From a virus, in IMG/VR virus record IMGVR_UViG_3300010970_000083, positions 1-34,500 of that record: a DNA stretch of 34,500 nucleotides; one strand, 5' to 3'. Below are positions 22,180 to 27,834 of the stretch, piece by piece; positions within the stretch are counted from its first letter, which is position 1; every line of letters starts with the position of its first letter. The notes beneath the pieces are model-generated. The model ran no database searches. It worked only from the letters and a program-made list of their open reading frames with translations, and had not been told where the DNA came from. The position numbers were made by a program, and so were the translations under genes.

Positions 22180-22337
22180 AAACACCTACTGCACACCGTA
22201 ACCAACAAAAAAATGAATTAGGCTTTACATTTAACCAAGTGTTTAGCCACATTGGAAGACAATTAATCGCTGATAAACGCAAGCTATCAGGCTCAATGCC
22301 TAAACAGCACAAGCAATTACAGCACACCAATTCTTAA
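22176..22337 (+). CDS. Short basic protein (53 aa), unknown
   Basis: A short open frame (MKTPTAHRNQQKNELGFTFN) linked by an ATGA overlap to the preceding gene. It is rich in His, Gln and Lys, with one likely helix (NQVFSHIGRQLIADKRKL). The coupling and the absence of any other use for these bases support it as a real gene. Function unknown. Confidence 0.55.
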   Translation: MKTPTAHRNQQKNELGFTFNQVFSHIGRQLIADKRKLSGSMPKQHKQLQHTNS

Positions 22338-22347
22338 ATTTCTTGCT

Positions 22348-22461
22348 ATGAGAAAACTATTAATTTCGATATGCGTTTACATTATAGTGATGTTTATTTG
22401 GGTCTTTGTTTTTCCTTTTATTTTAATTTATCGCTTATACACAAAACTTAAATCTTTATGA
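22348..22461 (+). CDS. Tiny membrane protein (37 aa)
   Basis: Starts MRKLLISICVYIIVMFIW and is nearly all one hydrophobic helix (about residues 5-28), ending in basic YRLYTKLKSL. The stop overlaps the next ATG (ATGA at 22458-22461). The length and topology resemble small phage membrane peptides. Function unknown. Confidence 0.55.
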   Translation: MRKLLISICVYIIVMFIWVFVFPFILIYRLYTKLKSL

Positions 22462-22736
22462 AAACTTTTCAAGAGTACGACCAAGCTAATCCACACCTGT
22501 GGGAACTTTATCAAATGATTGCCTTGAATTTAATCAAGCAAGGTTTCCGCAAAATCGGTTCTAAAAGAATTTGCGAAGAAATTAGATGGCACCACAAGGT
22601 TTCAACTAACGAGCCGTACAAAATCAGTAATAATTACACAGCATACTACGCAAGGAAATTTGCTGAACGATACCCACAGCACGCTGGCATTTTTAATTTT
22701 AAAAACTTGCCTAAAAACTTTTTTATTACGCAATAA
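22458..22736 (+). CDS. Conserved phage protein with NNYTAYYARKF-type motif
   Basis: A 92-residue protein. The pattern 'F..Y...NP..W..Y...A...I..G……I.E..RW……Y.I.NNYTAYYARKF…YP…GIFNF' is like a widespread uncharacterised phage/prophage protein found near replication genes in many phages. It is basic and helical, compatible with nucleic-acid binding. The first bases overlap the preceding gene's stop. A structured leader follows. Confidence 0.7.
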   Translation: MKTFQEYDQANPHLWELYQMIALNLIKQGFRKIGSKRICEEIRWHHKVSTNEPYKISNNYTAYYARKFAERYPQHAGIFNFKNLPKNFFITQ

Positions 22737-22740
22737 AAAT

Positions 22741-22855
22741 AGAAATTTGTTTAACAAAATGAGCGATAGGATGTAGGAGTCGTATGGTTCATTTTTTTCC
22801 TTGGTTTCCTTAAACCAATCCCCGATTGTTCTCCTACGCAGTCGGGGTTTTTTTA
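22741..22855 (+). ncRNA. Structured leader / possible attenuator before the initiator gene
   Basis: Two hairpins stand side by side: TTGGTTT (22801-22807) with AAACCAA (22812-22818), then CCCCGATTG (22820-22828) with CAGTCGGGG (22839-22847), the latter followed by TTTTTTT, a good terminator. The terminator loop holds CTCCTAC (22831-22837), which is complementary to GTAGGAG at 22773-22779 upstream. The RNA could switch between shapes and control read-through into 22860, or be a small RNA ending here. Confidence 0.5.
22820..22854 (+). terminator. Terminator just before the initiator gene
   Basis: The nine-pair stem CCCCGATTG/CAGTCGGGG (one G-T pair) is followed by seven T. It ends six bases before ATG 22860. 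See the overlapping leader entry. Confidence 0.8.
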
Positions 22856-22859
22856 TTCT

Positions 22860-23600
22860 ATGGCAAAAATTACAATTAAAAATAGGTACGCAACAGTGCC
22901 TAATGATTTGCTTAATTCAGATAAAATTTCACTAAAAGCAAAAGGATTGTATGCGTTTATTCAATCAAAACCTGATACATGGGATTTTAGTGTTGACCGT
23001 ATCTCAAAACAAATCTTTGAAGGCACAACCGTAGTTGCATCAGCTTTACGAGAATTAGAATCGTTTGGATATTTGCGCAGAAAAAGGTTTCAGAATGCTT
23101 CCGGATTTTGGTTAGTTGAGTACGAACTAAACGAGTTTGGCAATCCTGACGTAGAAAATCCTAGACAGGAAAACCTAGTATCAGGAAATCCTAGTCAGGA
23201 AAATCCTGTATCAGGAAAACCTGCTAATATTAGTAAACAAGATTATAGTAAAAAAGATATTAATAAAACAATTATAGTAAAAAGTAATAGGGATTTGCTT
23301 TTTGAAAAATGGTTGGCTTATAAGAAAGAGAAAAAACAAACTTATACGCAAACCGGCATTAAGTCATTATATGAAAAATGGGCTAAATTCACAGACGAGG
23401 AATTAGCACTAATAATTGAACAATCAATATCTAATAATTGGGCAGGATTATTTGAATTGAAAAATAACGTTAAAAATTCAGCACCGATGAAAGGCAAGAT
23501 TCAATCGGCTTATGAAAACATTAGTATTGCAGGCAACAACATTATAAAACAAATTGAAGATGGTACCTACGTTAATCCATTCGCCACAGGCAACAAGTAA
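22860..23600 (+). CDS. HTH replication-initiator-like protein with internal iterons
   Basis: A 246-residue protein. The N-terminal 90 residues are a winged helix-turn-helix of the HTH_36/replisome-organiser type: VPNDLLNSDKISLKAKGLYA, then WDFSVDRISKQIFEG and ASALRELESFGYLRRKR. A linker follows that repeats a five-residue unit (NPDVE NPRQE NLVSG NPSQE), because the DNA below it is a tandem 15-bp repeat. The C-terminal part (about 140-246) is helical and may bind a helicase loader or helicase. This resembles the lambda O plan: DNA-binding domain, origin inside the gene, partner-binding domain. It overlaps the next gene by 41 bases. Confidence 0.78.
   Translation: MAKITIKNRYATVPNDLLNSDKISLKAKGLYAFIQSKPDTWDFSVDRISKQIFEGTTVVASALRELESFGYLRRKRFQNASGFWLVEYELNEFGNPDVENPRQENLVSGNPSQENPVSGKPANISKQDYSKKDINKTIIVKSNRDLLFEKWLAYKKEKKQTYTQTGIKSLYEKWAKFTDEELALIIEQSISNNWAGLFELKNNVKNSAPMKGKIQSAYENISIAGNNIIKQIEDGTYVNPFATGNK
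23142..23223 (+). repeat. Five tandem 15-bp iterons (candidate replication origin)
   Basis: Units start at 23142 (degenerate), 23157, 23172, 23187 and 23202, with a partial sixth at 23217. Examples are AATCCTAGACAGGAA and AATCCTAGTCAGGAA; alternate units are AACCTAGTATCAGGA and AATCCTGTATCAGGA. Most contain the dyad TCCT…AGGA. The period-30 similarity (units 1 and 3, 2 and 4) is the strongest. An A+T-rich stretch (23224-23295) follows, as in lambda. Confidence 0.75.
23224..23295 (+). other. A+T-rich stretch beside iterons, possible unwinding element
   Basis: About 72 bases with very few G or C, directly after the iterons and inside the coding sequence. TTATAGTAAAAA occurs twice (23243 and 23272). 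Position and composition fit a DNA unwinding element of an origin; this is inference. Confidence 0.5.
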
Positions 23601-24303
23601 TTTAAGCACAAGTGAGTTGCAAATCTATAACGCAACTAAATCCCCAATTTTAAGGACGATTGAGCCTACTGACAAGACTAAAATAGCAATGGAGGTGTAT
23701 TTGTTAGCCAAGGTGAAATTAGGTCTTAATTCGATAAGTTCAGAAGAAGAACACGCAACCGTATCAATATTGCTTGATGACCTTGAAAATTTTAACGGAT
23801 TAACAAAGGATGAAATAATCTTAGCCACTAAGAAAGGTTTGAACGGTGAATATTTAGGACCAAAGGACAATCAGGTATTTTTCAATTCATCAAACTTTGT
23901 GCAATGGGTCAGAAAGTACGATGACAATAAACGTTCTGTTTTAAGCAAGATAAGTAACGCAAAGCAAGAAGACGAGCCAAAGCCAGAACCGGACGAAGCT
24001 ACAAAGAAAGCACAGGCAATACAGATAGCAAATATGTATGCTGAACAGCTACACAAATGCAAATCAGTAGGGGAAACATTTAAATGGGCAGGTGGATTAA
24101 ATTTCTTATATGACTTTGCAAAGAAATACGGGCTACTGGTAATGACCGAGGAGCAAAGGACTAAGTTAATAGACAAATTTAAAGGTCAGCACACTAACGA
24201 AGCAGAATTTGTTGCAGCTTGCAAAACACAGGCATATAAAGATTTTATTATCAGTTTAGTTGACTTTAATGCGAGATTTGACGAAAATGGGAATTATATT
24301 TAA
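23560..24303 (+). CDS. Possible replication partner protein, unknown family
   Basis: A 247-residue protein from ATG 23560 (the TTG at 23554 is less likely). It overlaps the initiator-like gene by 41 bases, so the two are translated together. The N-terminal half is helical (KIAMEVYLLAKVKLGLN, EEEHATVSILLDDLENF) with ATKKGLNGEYLG. A charged linker (KQEDEPKPEPDEATKKA) leads to a second helical domain. There is no Walker motif, so it is not a DnaC-like ATPase. Position after the initiator is that of lambda P, a helicase loader, so a helicase-recruiting role is a reasonable guess. Confidence 0.6.
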   Translation: MVPTLIHSPQATSNLSTSELQIYNATKSPILRTIEPTDKTKIAMEVYLLAKVKLGLNSISSEEEHATVSILLDDLENFNGLTKDEIILATKKGLNGEYLGPKDNQVFFNSSNFVQWVRKYDDNKRSVLSKISNAKQEDEPKPEPDEATKKAQAIQIANMYAEQLHKCKSVGETFKWAGGLNFLYDFAKKYGLLVMTEEQRTKLIDKFKGQHTNEAEFVAACKTQAYKDFIISLVDFNARFDENGNYI

Positions 24304-24352
24304 AAATAAATTAAAATATATTTTTTTATATAAATCAATTTGACTTACTTTG
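24299..24352 (+). promoter_or_regulatory. Early promoter copy 2: 31-bp AT element plus TTTG
   Basis: 24299-24329 repeats 19291-19321 exactly. TTTG (24349-24352, in TTACTTTG) is again 19 bases after the element, and AACAACAAAACAA begins eight bases later. The element overlaps the stop codon of the gene before it. Confidence 0.6.
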
Positions 24353-24360
24353 GTACATCA

Positions 24361-24373
24361 AACAACAAAACAA
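24361..24373 (+). repeat. AACAACAAAACAA leader, copy 3
   Basis: An exact copy, followed by CAAAAAA-type bases and ATG 24381. Confidence 0.8.
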
Positions 24374-24380
24374 CAAAAAA

Positions 24381-24554
24381 ATGGAAAATTTTGCAGTAGG
24401 ATACGCTAAAAGTTACACAACAGAATACACTTACATTAGTTTTAATTCATTTAAAGAAGCTAAAAATTATGTAGCTACTATGTATTCTAACAAAAAAATA
24501 TTTAATGTTCAAACAGACGGCAAAACAACATTTTTAATTACTCCTAATTTTTAA
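24381..24554 (+). CDS. Small early protein (57 aa), unknown
   Basis: Starts MENFAVGYAKSYTTEYTYIS and ends TTFLITPNF before TAA 24552-24554. It is aromatic and Thr-rich, with a helix SFKEAKNYVATMYS in the middle. It is supported by early promoter copy 2 and the leader just upstream, and by the next leader starting seven bases after its stop. The shape 'strand, helix (aligned with a feature along the chain), strand' is reminiscent of small single-domain phage proteins, but no family is known. Confidence 0.65.
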   Translation: MENFAVGYAKSYTTEYTYISFNSFKEAKNYVATMYSNKKIFNVQTDGKTTFLITPNF

Positions 24555-24560
24555 CAATTA

Positions 24561-24573
24561 AACAACAAAACAA
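24561..24573 (+). repeat. AACAACAAAACAA leader, copy 4
   Basis: The last A of the leader is the A of ATG 24573, so leader and start are fused as AACAACAAAACAATG. Confidence 0.8.
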
Positions 24574-24788
24574 TGGAAACTATCGGATATTTTGAGGAAT
24601 ACATTATTAATGGCAAATTCATCGGTTGTAAAGTATGCCAAGAGCAAGACCGTGAAATTGGTTACTACGGCAAAAAAGTAATGGTAGCAGAAGAAACTAT
24701 TATTTTAGAAGGCAACAAGAAAATCAAGAAAGGTCAAGAATACTACACTCGTTACTATCCAATGAACGGTAGAATCACAAAAAACTAA
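24573..24788 (+). CDS. Small early protein (71 aa), unknown
   Basis: A 71-residue protein (METIGYFEEYIINGKFIGCK) with one Cys-x-x-Cys (CKVC), Lys-rich, with YYTRYYPMNGRITKN at the end. A beta-hairpin-rich small fold is likely. It shares the leader AACAACAAAACAATGGA with the next two genes. No family is recognised; an early host-takeover role is only a guess from its promoter context. Confidence 0.65.
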   Translation: METIGYFEEYIINGKFIGCKVCQEQDREIGYYGKKVMVAEETIILEGNKKIKKGQEYYTRYYPMNGRITKN

Positions 24789-24803
24789 TTATCAATTTAA
24801 CCT

Positions 24804-24816
24804 AACAACAAAACAA
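24804..24816 (+). repeat. AACAACAAAACAA leader, copy 5
   Basis: Fused to ATG 24816. The 28 bases 24797-24824, which include the start, are identical to 25002-25029. Confidence 0.85.
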
Positions 24817-24998
24817 TGGAAAATTTACAAATTGAAAATGTTCGCAAATTTGCAATAGAAGCTATCAATTCACATCCTCAACACAAGCAAGAAATTAAAC
24901 AATTATGGGTATTTATGTTAGATGAAATTGAAAACGGTGAATCAATTTCTAACGAATGTAATTTATGTATTCAATCAATTAGCGATTTATTAATTTAA
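24816..24998 (+). CDS. Small early protein (60 aa), unknown
   Basis: A 60-residue helical protein (MENLQIENVRKFAIEAINSH), acidic in the second half (FMLDEIENGESISNE), ending ISDLLI. Its start region is part of a 28-bp exact repeat shared with the next gene, although the proteins then differ. It has an even mix of charged residues and no motif. Function unknown. Confidence 0.62.
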   Translation: MENLQIENVRKFAIEAINSHPQHKQEIKQLWVFMLDEIENGESISNECNLCIQSISDLLI

Positions 24999-25008
24999 TA
25001 ATTAACCT

Positions 25009-25021
25009 AACAACAAAACAA
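25009..25021 (+). repeat. AACAACAAAACAA leader, copy 6
   Basis: Fused to ATG 25021, within the second copy of the 28-bp repeat (25002-25029). Confidence 0.85.
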
Positions 25022-25320
25022 TGGAAAATCACTTAAAAATTTACGGATTTACAGACAATTCAATTGCATCATTAGATGCACAAAGTCTATCAAATGTTTT
25101 TGCTGCCTATGCTGAAAACTGTGCAGGTGACGAAATTATGGAAATCGGTTTTAACAAAAATTCAGGATACGTTTACATTGCATTAGAAAACGGCATACAG
25201 ATTGCTTCTTGCTTTGGTCATAGCGTTGTATTTGTTACAACAGATTTTAATGATGGCGAAGAATATTTTTCAGGCACATACGATGGAGCGTTAGACAACT
25301 TAGCAAAGCTGTCGCATTAG
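25021..25320 (+). CDS. Small early protein (99 aa), unknown
   Basis: A 99-residue acidic protein (MENHLKIYGFTDNSIASLDA). Helix SLSNVFAAYAENCAG, then strands MEIGFNKNSGYVYIALENGIQIAS and VVFVTTDFNDGEEYF, then a short helix. This alpha-beta pattern with many Asp/Glu is typical of small phage proteins that bind host enzymes, but no family is recognised. It ends with TAG, showing that TAG is used as a normal stop in this genome. Confidence 0.65.
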   Translation: MENHLKIYGFTDNSIASLDAQSLSNVFAAYAENCAGDEIMEIGFNKNSGYVYIALENGIQIASCFGHSVVFVTTDFNDGEEYFSGTYDGALDNLAKLSH

Positions 25321-25323
25321 TCT

Positions 25324-25545
25324 ATGCTAGCGATTAAAATAGCTGTTACAGCAATAACTATATGTTTAGCCATTATACTTCTTTACAGTAAAGAACAACA
25401 GCAAATTCAAGAGAATTACCGGCCATTTGTAAAATACACAAACGATGATGCAGATTCTTATCACGAAGATTTTGACTCAAGTTATTTTTACAATGGTTGT
25501 TTAGCAAATACATTTAAATCAAATCACAAGTGCAATGGAAACTAA
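25324..25545 (+). CDS. Single-pass membrane protein, unknown
   Basis: A 73-residue protein. An N-terminal hydrophobic helix (AIKIAVTAITICLAIILLY, about residues 3-21) is followed by a charged, Tyr/Asp-rich part (YTNDDADSYHEDFDSSYFYN) and two Cys near the end. The orientation is uncertain. The signal-like N-terminus could also be an export signal. It overlaps the next gene by 11 bases. Confidence 0.6.
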   Translation: MLAIKIAVTAITICLAIILLYSKEQQQIQENYRPFVKYTNDDADSYHEDFDSSYFYNGCLANTFKSNHKCNGN

Positions 25546-25774
25546 ACAAACAGCAGTAGATTTTTTACTGCATGAAATGAGCAAAATTATACAAGTAGTT
25601 GCTCCAGATTCTTTTAACGCAACTTTATTGAGAATTGCGTATGAAGAAGCCAAATCAATAGAGAAAGAGCAACTTATTGATTTTTATATCGAAGGTTGTA
25701 ATGACCCATATTATTACCAAGCAAATAAAATGAATGCAGAAACCTATTTTAATAAAAATTTTAAAAACAACTGA
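25535..25774 (+). CDS. Small METKQTAVDFLL-type phage protein
   Basis: A 79-residue helical protein starting METKQTAVDFLLHEMSKI. A similar 'METKQTAV.WL…Q…AK.(M/I)EK.Q(I/L)I' pattern occurs in many small proteins of Bacteroidota phages and prophages, from general recollection. IAYEEAKSIEKEQLIDFYIE is the second helix. The function of these proteins is unknown. Some adjacent genes (26493, 26672) show a related MTPKxxA start and helical layout. It overlaps its upstream neighbour by 11 bases. Confidence 0.65.
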   Translation: METKQTAVDFLLHEMSKIIQVVAPDSFNATLLRIAYEEAKSIEKEQLIDFYIEGCNDPYYYQANKMNAETYFNKNFKNN

Positions 25775-25775
25775 T

Positions 25776-25955
25776 ATGCTAAAAATTATAATTGAACTGA
25801 TTATTGGATTAGTCGCTATTTTTGCAGGATATGTTGCAATTGACTACATCCAAAAGAAATTAGATTTTGAAGAATTGTACGTCATTATTTTTGTGGCTTT
25901 TTTAAGCTGGCAGGCAATTATCTTAGGTGAGTATTTACTAAAACTTACATATTAA
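25776..25955 (+). CDS. Two-helix membrane protein (59 aa)
   Basis: From ATG 25776 (MLKIIIELIIGLVAIFAGYV), one base after the previous stop. There are two hydrophobic helices (about residues 3-22 and 34-52) joined by a charged loop, YIQKKLDFEEL. The longer frame from ATG 25734 would overlap the previous gene by 41 bases and is less likely. It may be a small inner-membrane protein, as a second holin-like gene would be, but it lies away from the lysis genes. Function unknown. Confidence 0.6.
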   Translation: MLKIIIELIIGLVAIFAGYVAIDYIQKKLDFEELYVIIFVAFLSWQAIILGEYLLKLTY

Positions 25956-25957
25956 AA

Positions 25958-26365
25958 ATGAAACAAGAAGAACACCGGTTGCAAGTAGCTATCTGCAAAT
26001 ATTTAGATTATAACGGATATGATTTTTTTGCTATTCCTAACGGTGGTATGCGAAACATAAAAGTGGCATCTAAATTAAAGCAAGAAGGTGTCAAAGCCGG
26101 TGTTGCAGACCTGTTTATCCCATTGTCAAATGGAAAGTATCACGGACTGTTTATTGAGGTTAAATACGGAAGAAATGGCCAACAGCCAAGTCAGAAGAAA
26201 TTTGAAGCAATCGTAAAAAGTCACGGGTACGAATATAAAATCGTCAAGTCAATTGATGAACTTGTTGAATTACTAAAAATCTATCGTGCAGAACGTGCTG
26301 AAATTAGAACGTATTCAGATGGATACAAAGATGGAATGCTAAACGCACAAATAACTAAAATATGA
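25958..26365 (+). CDS. VRR-NUC domain nuclease
   Basis: A 135-residue protein. The VRR-NUC pattern is clear: EEHRLQVAICKYL, IPNGGMRN, KLKQEGVKAGVADLF with D51, then GLFIEVKYGRNG with E67-x-K69 and PSQKKFEAI with Gln79. These give the PD-(D/E)XK metal site. In phages such nucleases are thought to resolve branched DNA (Holliday-junction-like) before packaging. The C-terminal 30 residues (AERAEIRTYSDGYKDGML) are an extra tail. It overlaps the next tiny gene by ATGA. Confidence 0.9.
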   Translation: MKQEEHRLQVAICKYLDYNGYDFFAIPNGGMRNIKVASKLKQEGVKAGVADLFIPLSNGKYHGLFIEVKYGRNGQQPSQKKFEAIVKSHGYEYKIVKSIDELVELLKIYRAERAEIRTYSDGYKDGMLNAQITKI

Positions 26366-26496
26366 TTTTTAAACAGCAAAAAAATGTATTTGAATTTTTA
26401 CCGGCTATAACTTATTATAGCAATCGAGGTGGCGAATACAAAAAAGGGACACTAACAATTGGCTGGTTAAATCTAGCCGTAATGTTTAATATATGA
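26362..26496 (+). CDS. Tiny protein (44 aa), unknown
   Basis: Starts MIFKQQKNVFEFLPAITYYS and ends GWLNLAVMFNI. ATGA overlaps at both ends (26362-26365 and 26493-26496) place it firmly in the operon. It is aromatic-rich, with a Gly-Gly turn. No family recognised. Confidence 0.6.
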   Translation: MIFKQQKNVFEFLPAITYYSNRGGEYKKGTLTIGWLNLAVMFNI

Positions 26497-26675
26497 CACC
26501 TAAACAAAAAGCAGAAGAATTGTATAGGACATACATTGACTATACTTTTGGCGATTTTAATTGTAAGCAATGTGCATTAATTGCAGTTGATGAAATTATT
26601 AATGTAGCTAGATGGTCACATTATAGTATACACGATTTTTGGTTAGAAGTTAAAAAAGAAATAGAAAAGCTATGA
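26493..26675 (+). CDS. MTPKQKAEEL-type small phage protein
   Basis: A 60-residue helical protein (MTPKQKAEELYRTYIDYTFG). The pattern 'MTPK.KAEEL……C..CALIAVDEII…FW.EVK.EI' is a recurring small protein in Bacteroidota phages (general recollection), without a known function. It is probably a paralogue of the next gene, which shares the MTPK start and an FWxxVxxEI ending. ATGA overlaps at both ends. Confidence 0.68.
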   Translation: MTPKQKAEELYRTYIDYTFGDFNCKQCALIAVDEIINVARWSHYSIHDFWLEVKKEIEKL

Positions 26676-26890
26676 CACCGAAAGAAACAGCAATAAGCAT
26701 AATTAAAGACTGCGAATATATTCAGGAGCTTGACTATGCAGTAAAAAATCCAAATTGGAGATTACATGCATTAAATCAGTTAGATGTTTTAGTTTTAAAA
26801 ATAGCAAAATCAAATCCTGAGCAAAACACAACATTACGTGAATTTTGGAAAAACGTTTCAATTGAAATTTTACACTATGACCTACCGTGA
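26672..26890 (+). CDS. MTPKETAISI-type small protein, paralogue of previous gene
   Basis: A 72-residue helical protein. It shares MTPKxxA at the start and a 'FW(L/K)(E/N)V(K/S)xEI' segment near the end with its neighbour (FWLEVKKEI there, FWKNVSIEI here), but lacks the cysteines and has an Asp/Asn-rich middle. An old tandem duplication is likely. It overlaps the following gene by 14 bases. Function unknown. Confidence 0.65.
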   Translation: MTPKETAISIIKDCEYIQELDYAVKNPNWRLHALNQLDVLVLKIAKSNPEQNTTLREFWKNVSIEILHYDLP

Positions 26891-27098
26891 ACAAGCCATA
26901 AATTGGGCAAAAGAACAAATTAAAAACAATACCTTAATTGAGCCAATTAAAATTAACAAATGGGAAACCATAGAACACCCAATGTTGTTTCTGGCAACTA
27001 ATGTTGAAAGATTGAAACACGCAGCACCAATTGAGCAAAGATTAGCATACCAACGCATCCGTAACCTAAAACAAAAATTAAATGAAGCAGCTAAATGA
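26877..27098 (+). CDS. Small basic helical protein (73 aa)
   Basis: From ATG 26877 (MTYREQAINWAKEQIKNNTL). A GTG at 26838 would lengthen it but would overlap the previous gene by 53 bases. It is helical with many Lys/Arg/Gln: HPMLFLATNVERLKHAAP, then QRIRNLKQKLNEAAK. The overall pattern resembles the neighbouring MTPK-type proteins (helix, loop, helix). No family named. Confidence 0.6.
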   Translation: MTYREQAINWAKEQIKNNTLIEPIKINKWETIEHPMLFLATNVERLKHAAPIEQRLAYQRIRNLKQKLNEAAK

Positions 27099-27432
27099 AG
27101 AAGAAAACATAATGGTTTATTTAGGCTTGATTTCTGCCCTAATAGACCATATTGAACTTGACCTGTACAAATCTAAGTTTAGGGACAATTACTTGCGTTA
27201 CAAACTACAAGACGTTCAGAACGAACTTATAAAAAAAGAAAAGCTAGTTTTCAATAGGGATAACAGCCATTCAGATTCAGTTCAAAAACAATATTGCGAT
27301 GCCGGAACAATTATGCTTCGTTTCTTTTTAGTTGGCTTGCAGATGGGTAATATGACCGAAACACGAGCAATTGGTTTTAACACTCAGCTTGAATTGCTAC
27401 TGCATTCATACGGAATTAACACCGATGTGTAA
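27082..27432 (+). CDS. Helical early protein (116 aa), unknown
   Basis: A 116-residue protein. Helices IMVYLGLISALIDHIELDL, NYLRYKLQDVQNELIKK and AGTIMLRFFLVGLQMGN suggest a helical bundle; a second start (ATG 27112) would drop the first ten residues. It overlaps its neighbour by 17 bases. The moderately hydrophobic third helix may be buried rather than membrane-bound. No family recognised. Confidence 0.6.
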   Translation: MKQLNEEENIMVYLGLISALIDHIELDLYKSKFRDNYLRYKLQDVQNELIKKEKLVFNRDNSHSDSVQKQYCDAGTIMLRFFLVGLQMGNMTETRAIGFNTQLELLLHSYGINTDV

Positions 27433-27451
27433 TTGTAATTAATTTTTTATT

Positions 27452-27459
27452 TACATTTG
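27452..27459 (+). promoter_or_regulatory. Bacteroidota -7 element TACATTTG
   Basis: A full match to TAnnTTTG in the 46-base gap before ATG 27479. ATTG at 27432-27435 lies 20 bases before its TTTG and could be the -33 box. It may start the DNA-modification gene group. Confidence 0.6.
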
Positions 27460-27478
27460 TCCAACAAACCTTACCAAA

Positions 27479-27709
27479 ATGAATTACGTTGAACCGCACG
27501 AAAATATTGATTTGGTCAATCACCCACCACACTATAAATCAAAAAATGGGATAGAATCAATTGAAGTTATTGAATCCTTTGAACTTGGCTTTAACCTTGG
27601 CAATGCCGTTAAATACATTTTACGTTGCAATAAAAAAGGAAACAAGAAACAGGATATTCAGAAAGCAATTTGGTATTTAAAAAGAGAACTAACAAAATTC
27701 GAAGGATGA
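27479..27709 (+). CDS. DUF3310 family protein
   Basis: A 76-residue protein. It has the DUF3310 signature: VNHPPHY, then GIESIEVIESF, LGNAVKYILRCNKKGN and DIQKAIWYLKREL. The family is widespread in phages. T7 gp1.7, which affects nucleotide metabolism, contains a related domain, but the activity of the small stand-alone proteins is not known to me. Its place just before a ParB-like gene and a DNA-glycosylation gene may link it to nucleotide supply or modification. It overlaps the next gene by ATGA. Confidence 0.88.
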   Translation: MNYVEPHENIDLVNHPPHYKSKNGIESIEVIESFELGFNLGNAVKYILRCNKKGNKKQDIQKAIWYLKRELTKFEG

Positions 27710-27834
27710 TTGGAATAGGATTATTAAAAAACAAGGCTGAGGTTTTACCTGCAATTACAATTAAGGTAAACCCTAATTCGTGGTATATATCGTTCAGATG
27801 GATAATATTTGAATTTAGGATTTTCAGCCTATGA
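27706..27834 (+). CDS. Tiny protein (42 aa), unknown
   Basis: Starts MIGIGLLKNKAEVLPAITIK; aromatic C-terminal half (WYISFRWIIFEFRIFSL). ATGA overlaps at both ends (27706-27709, 27831-27834) argue that it is translated. A beta-hairpin or a short membrane-associated segment is possible. Function unknown. Confidence 0.55.
   Translation: MIGIGLLKNKAEVLPAITIKVNPNSWYISFRWIIFEFRIFSL

Noticed and set aside
23142-23223. CRISPR array or restriction-related direct repeats
   Set aside because: Units are contiguous 15-mers without spacers and lie inside an open reading frame.
25734-25955. 73-residue form of the two-helix membrane protein
   Set aside because: It overlaps the previous gene by 41 bases; ATG 25776 directly after that gene's stop fits better.
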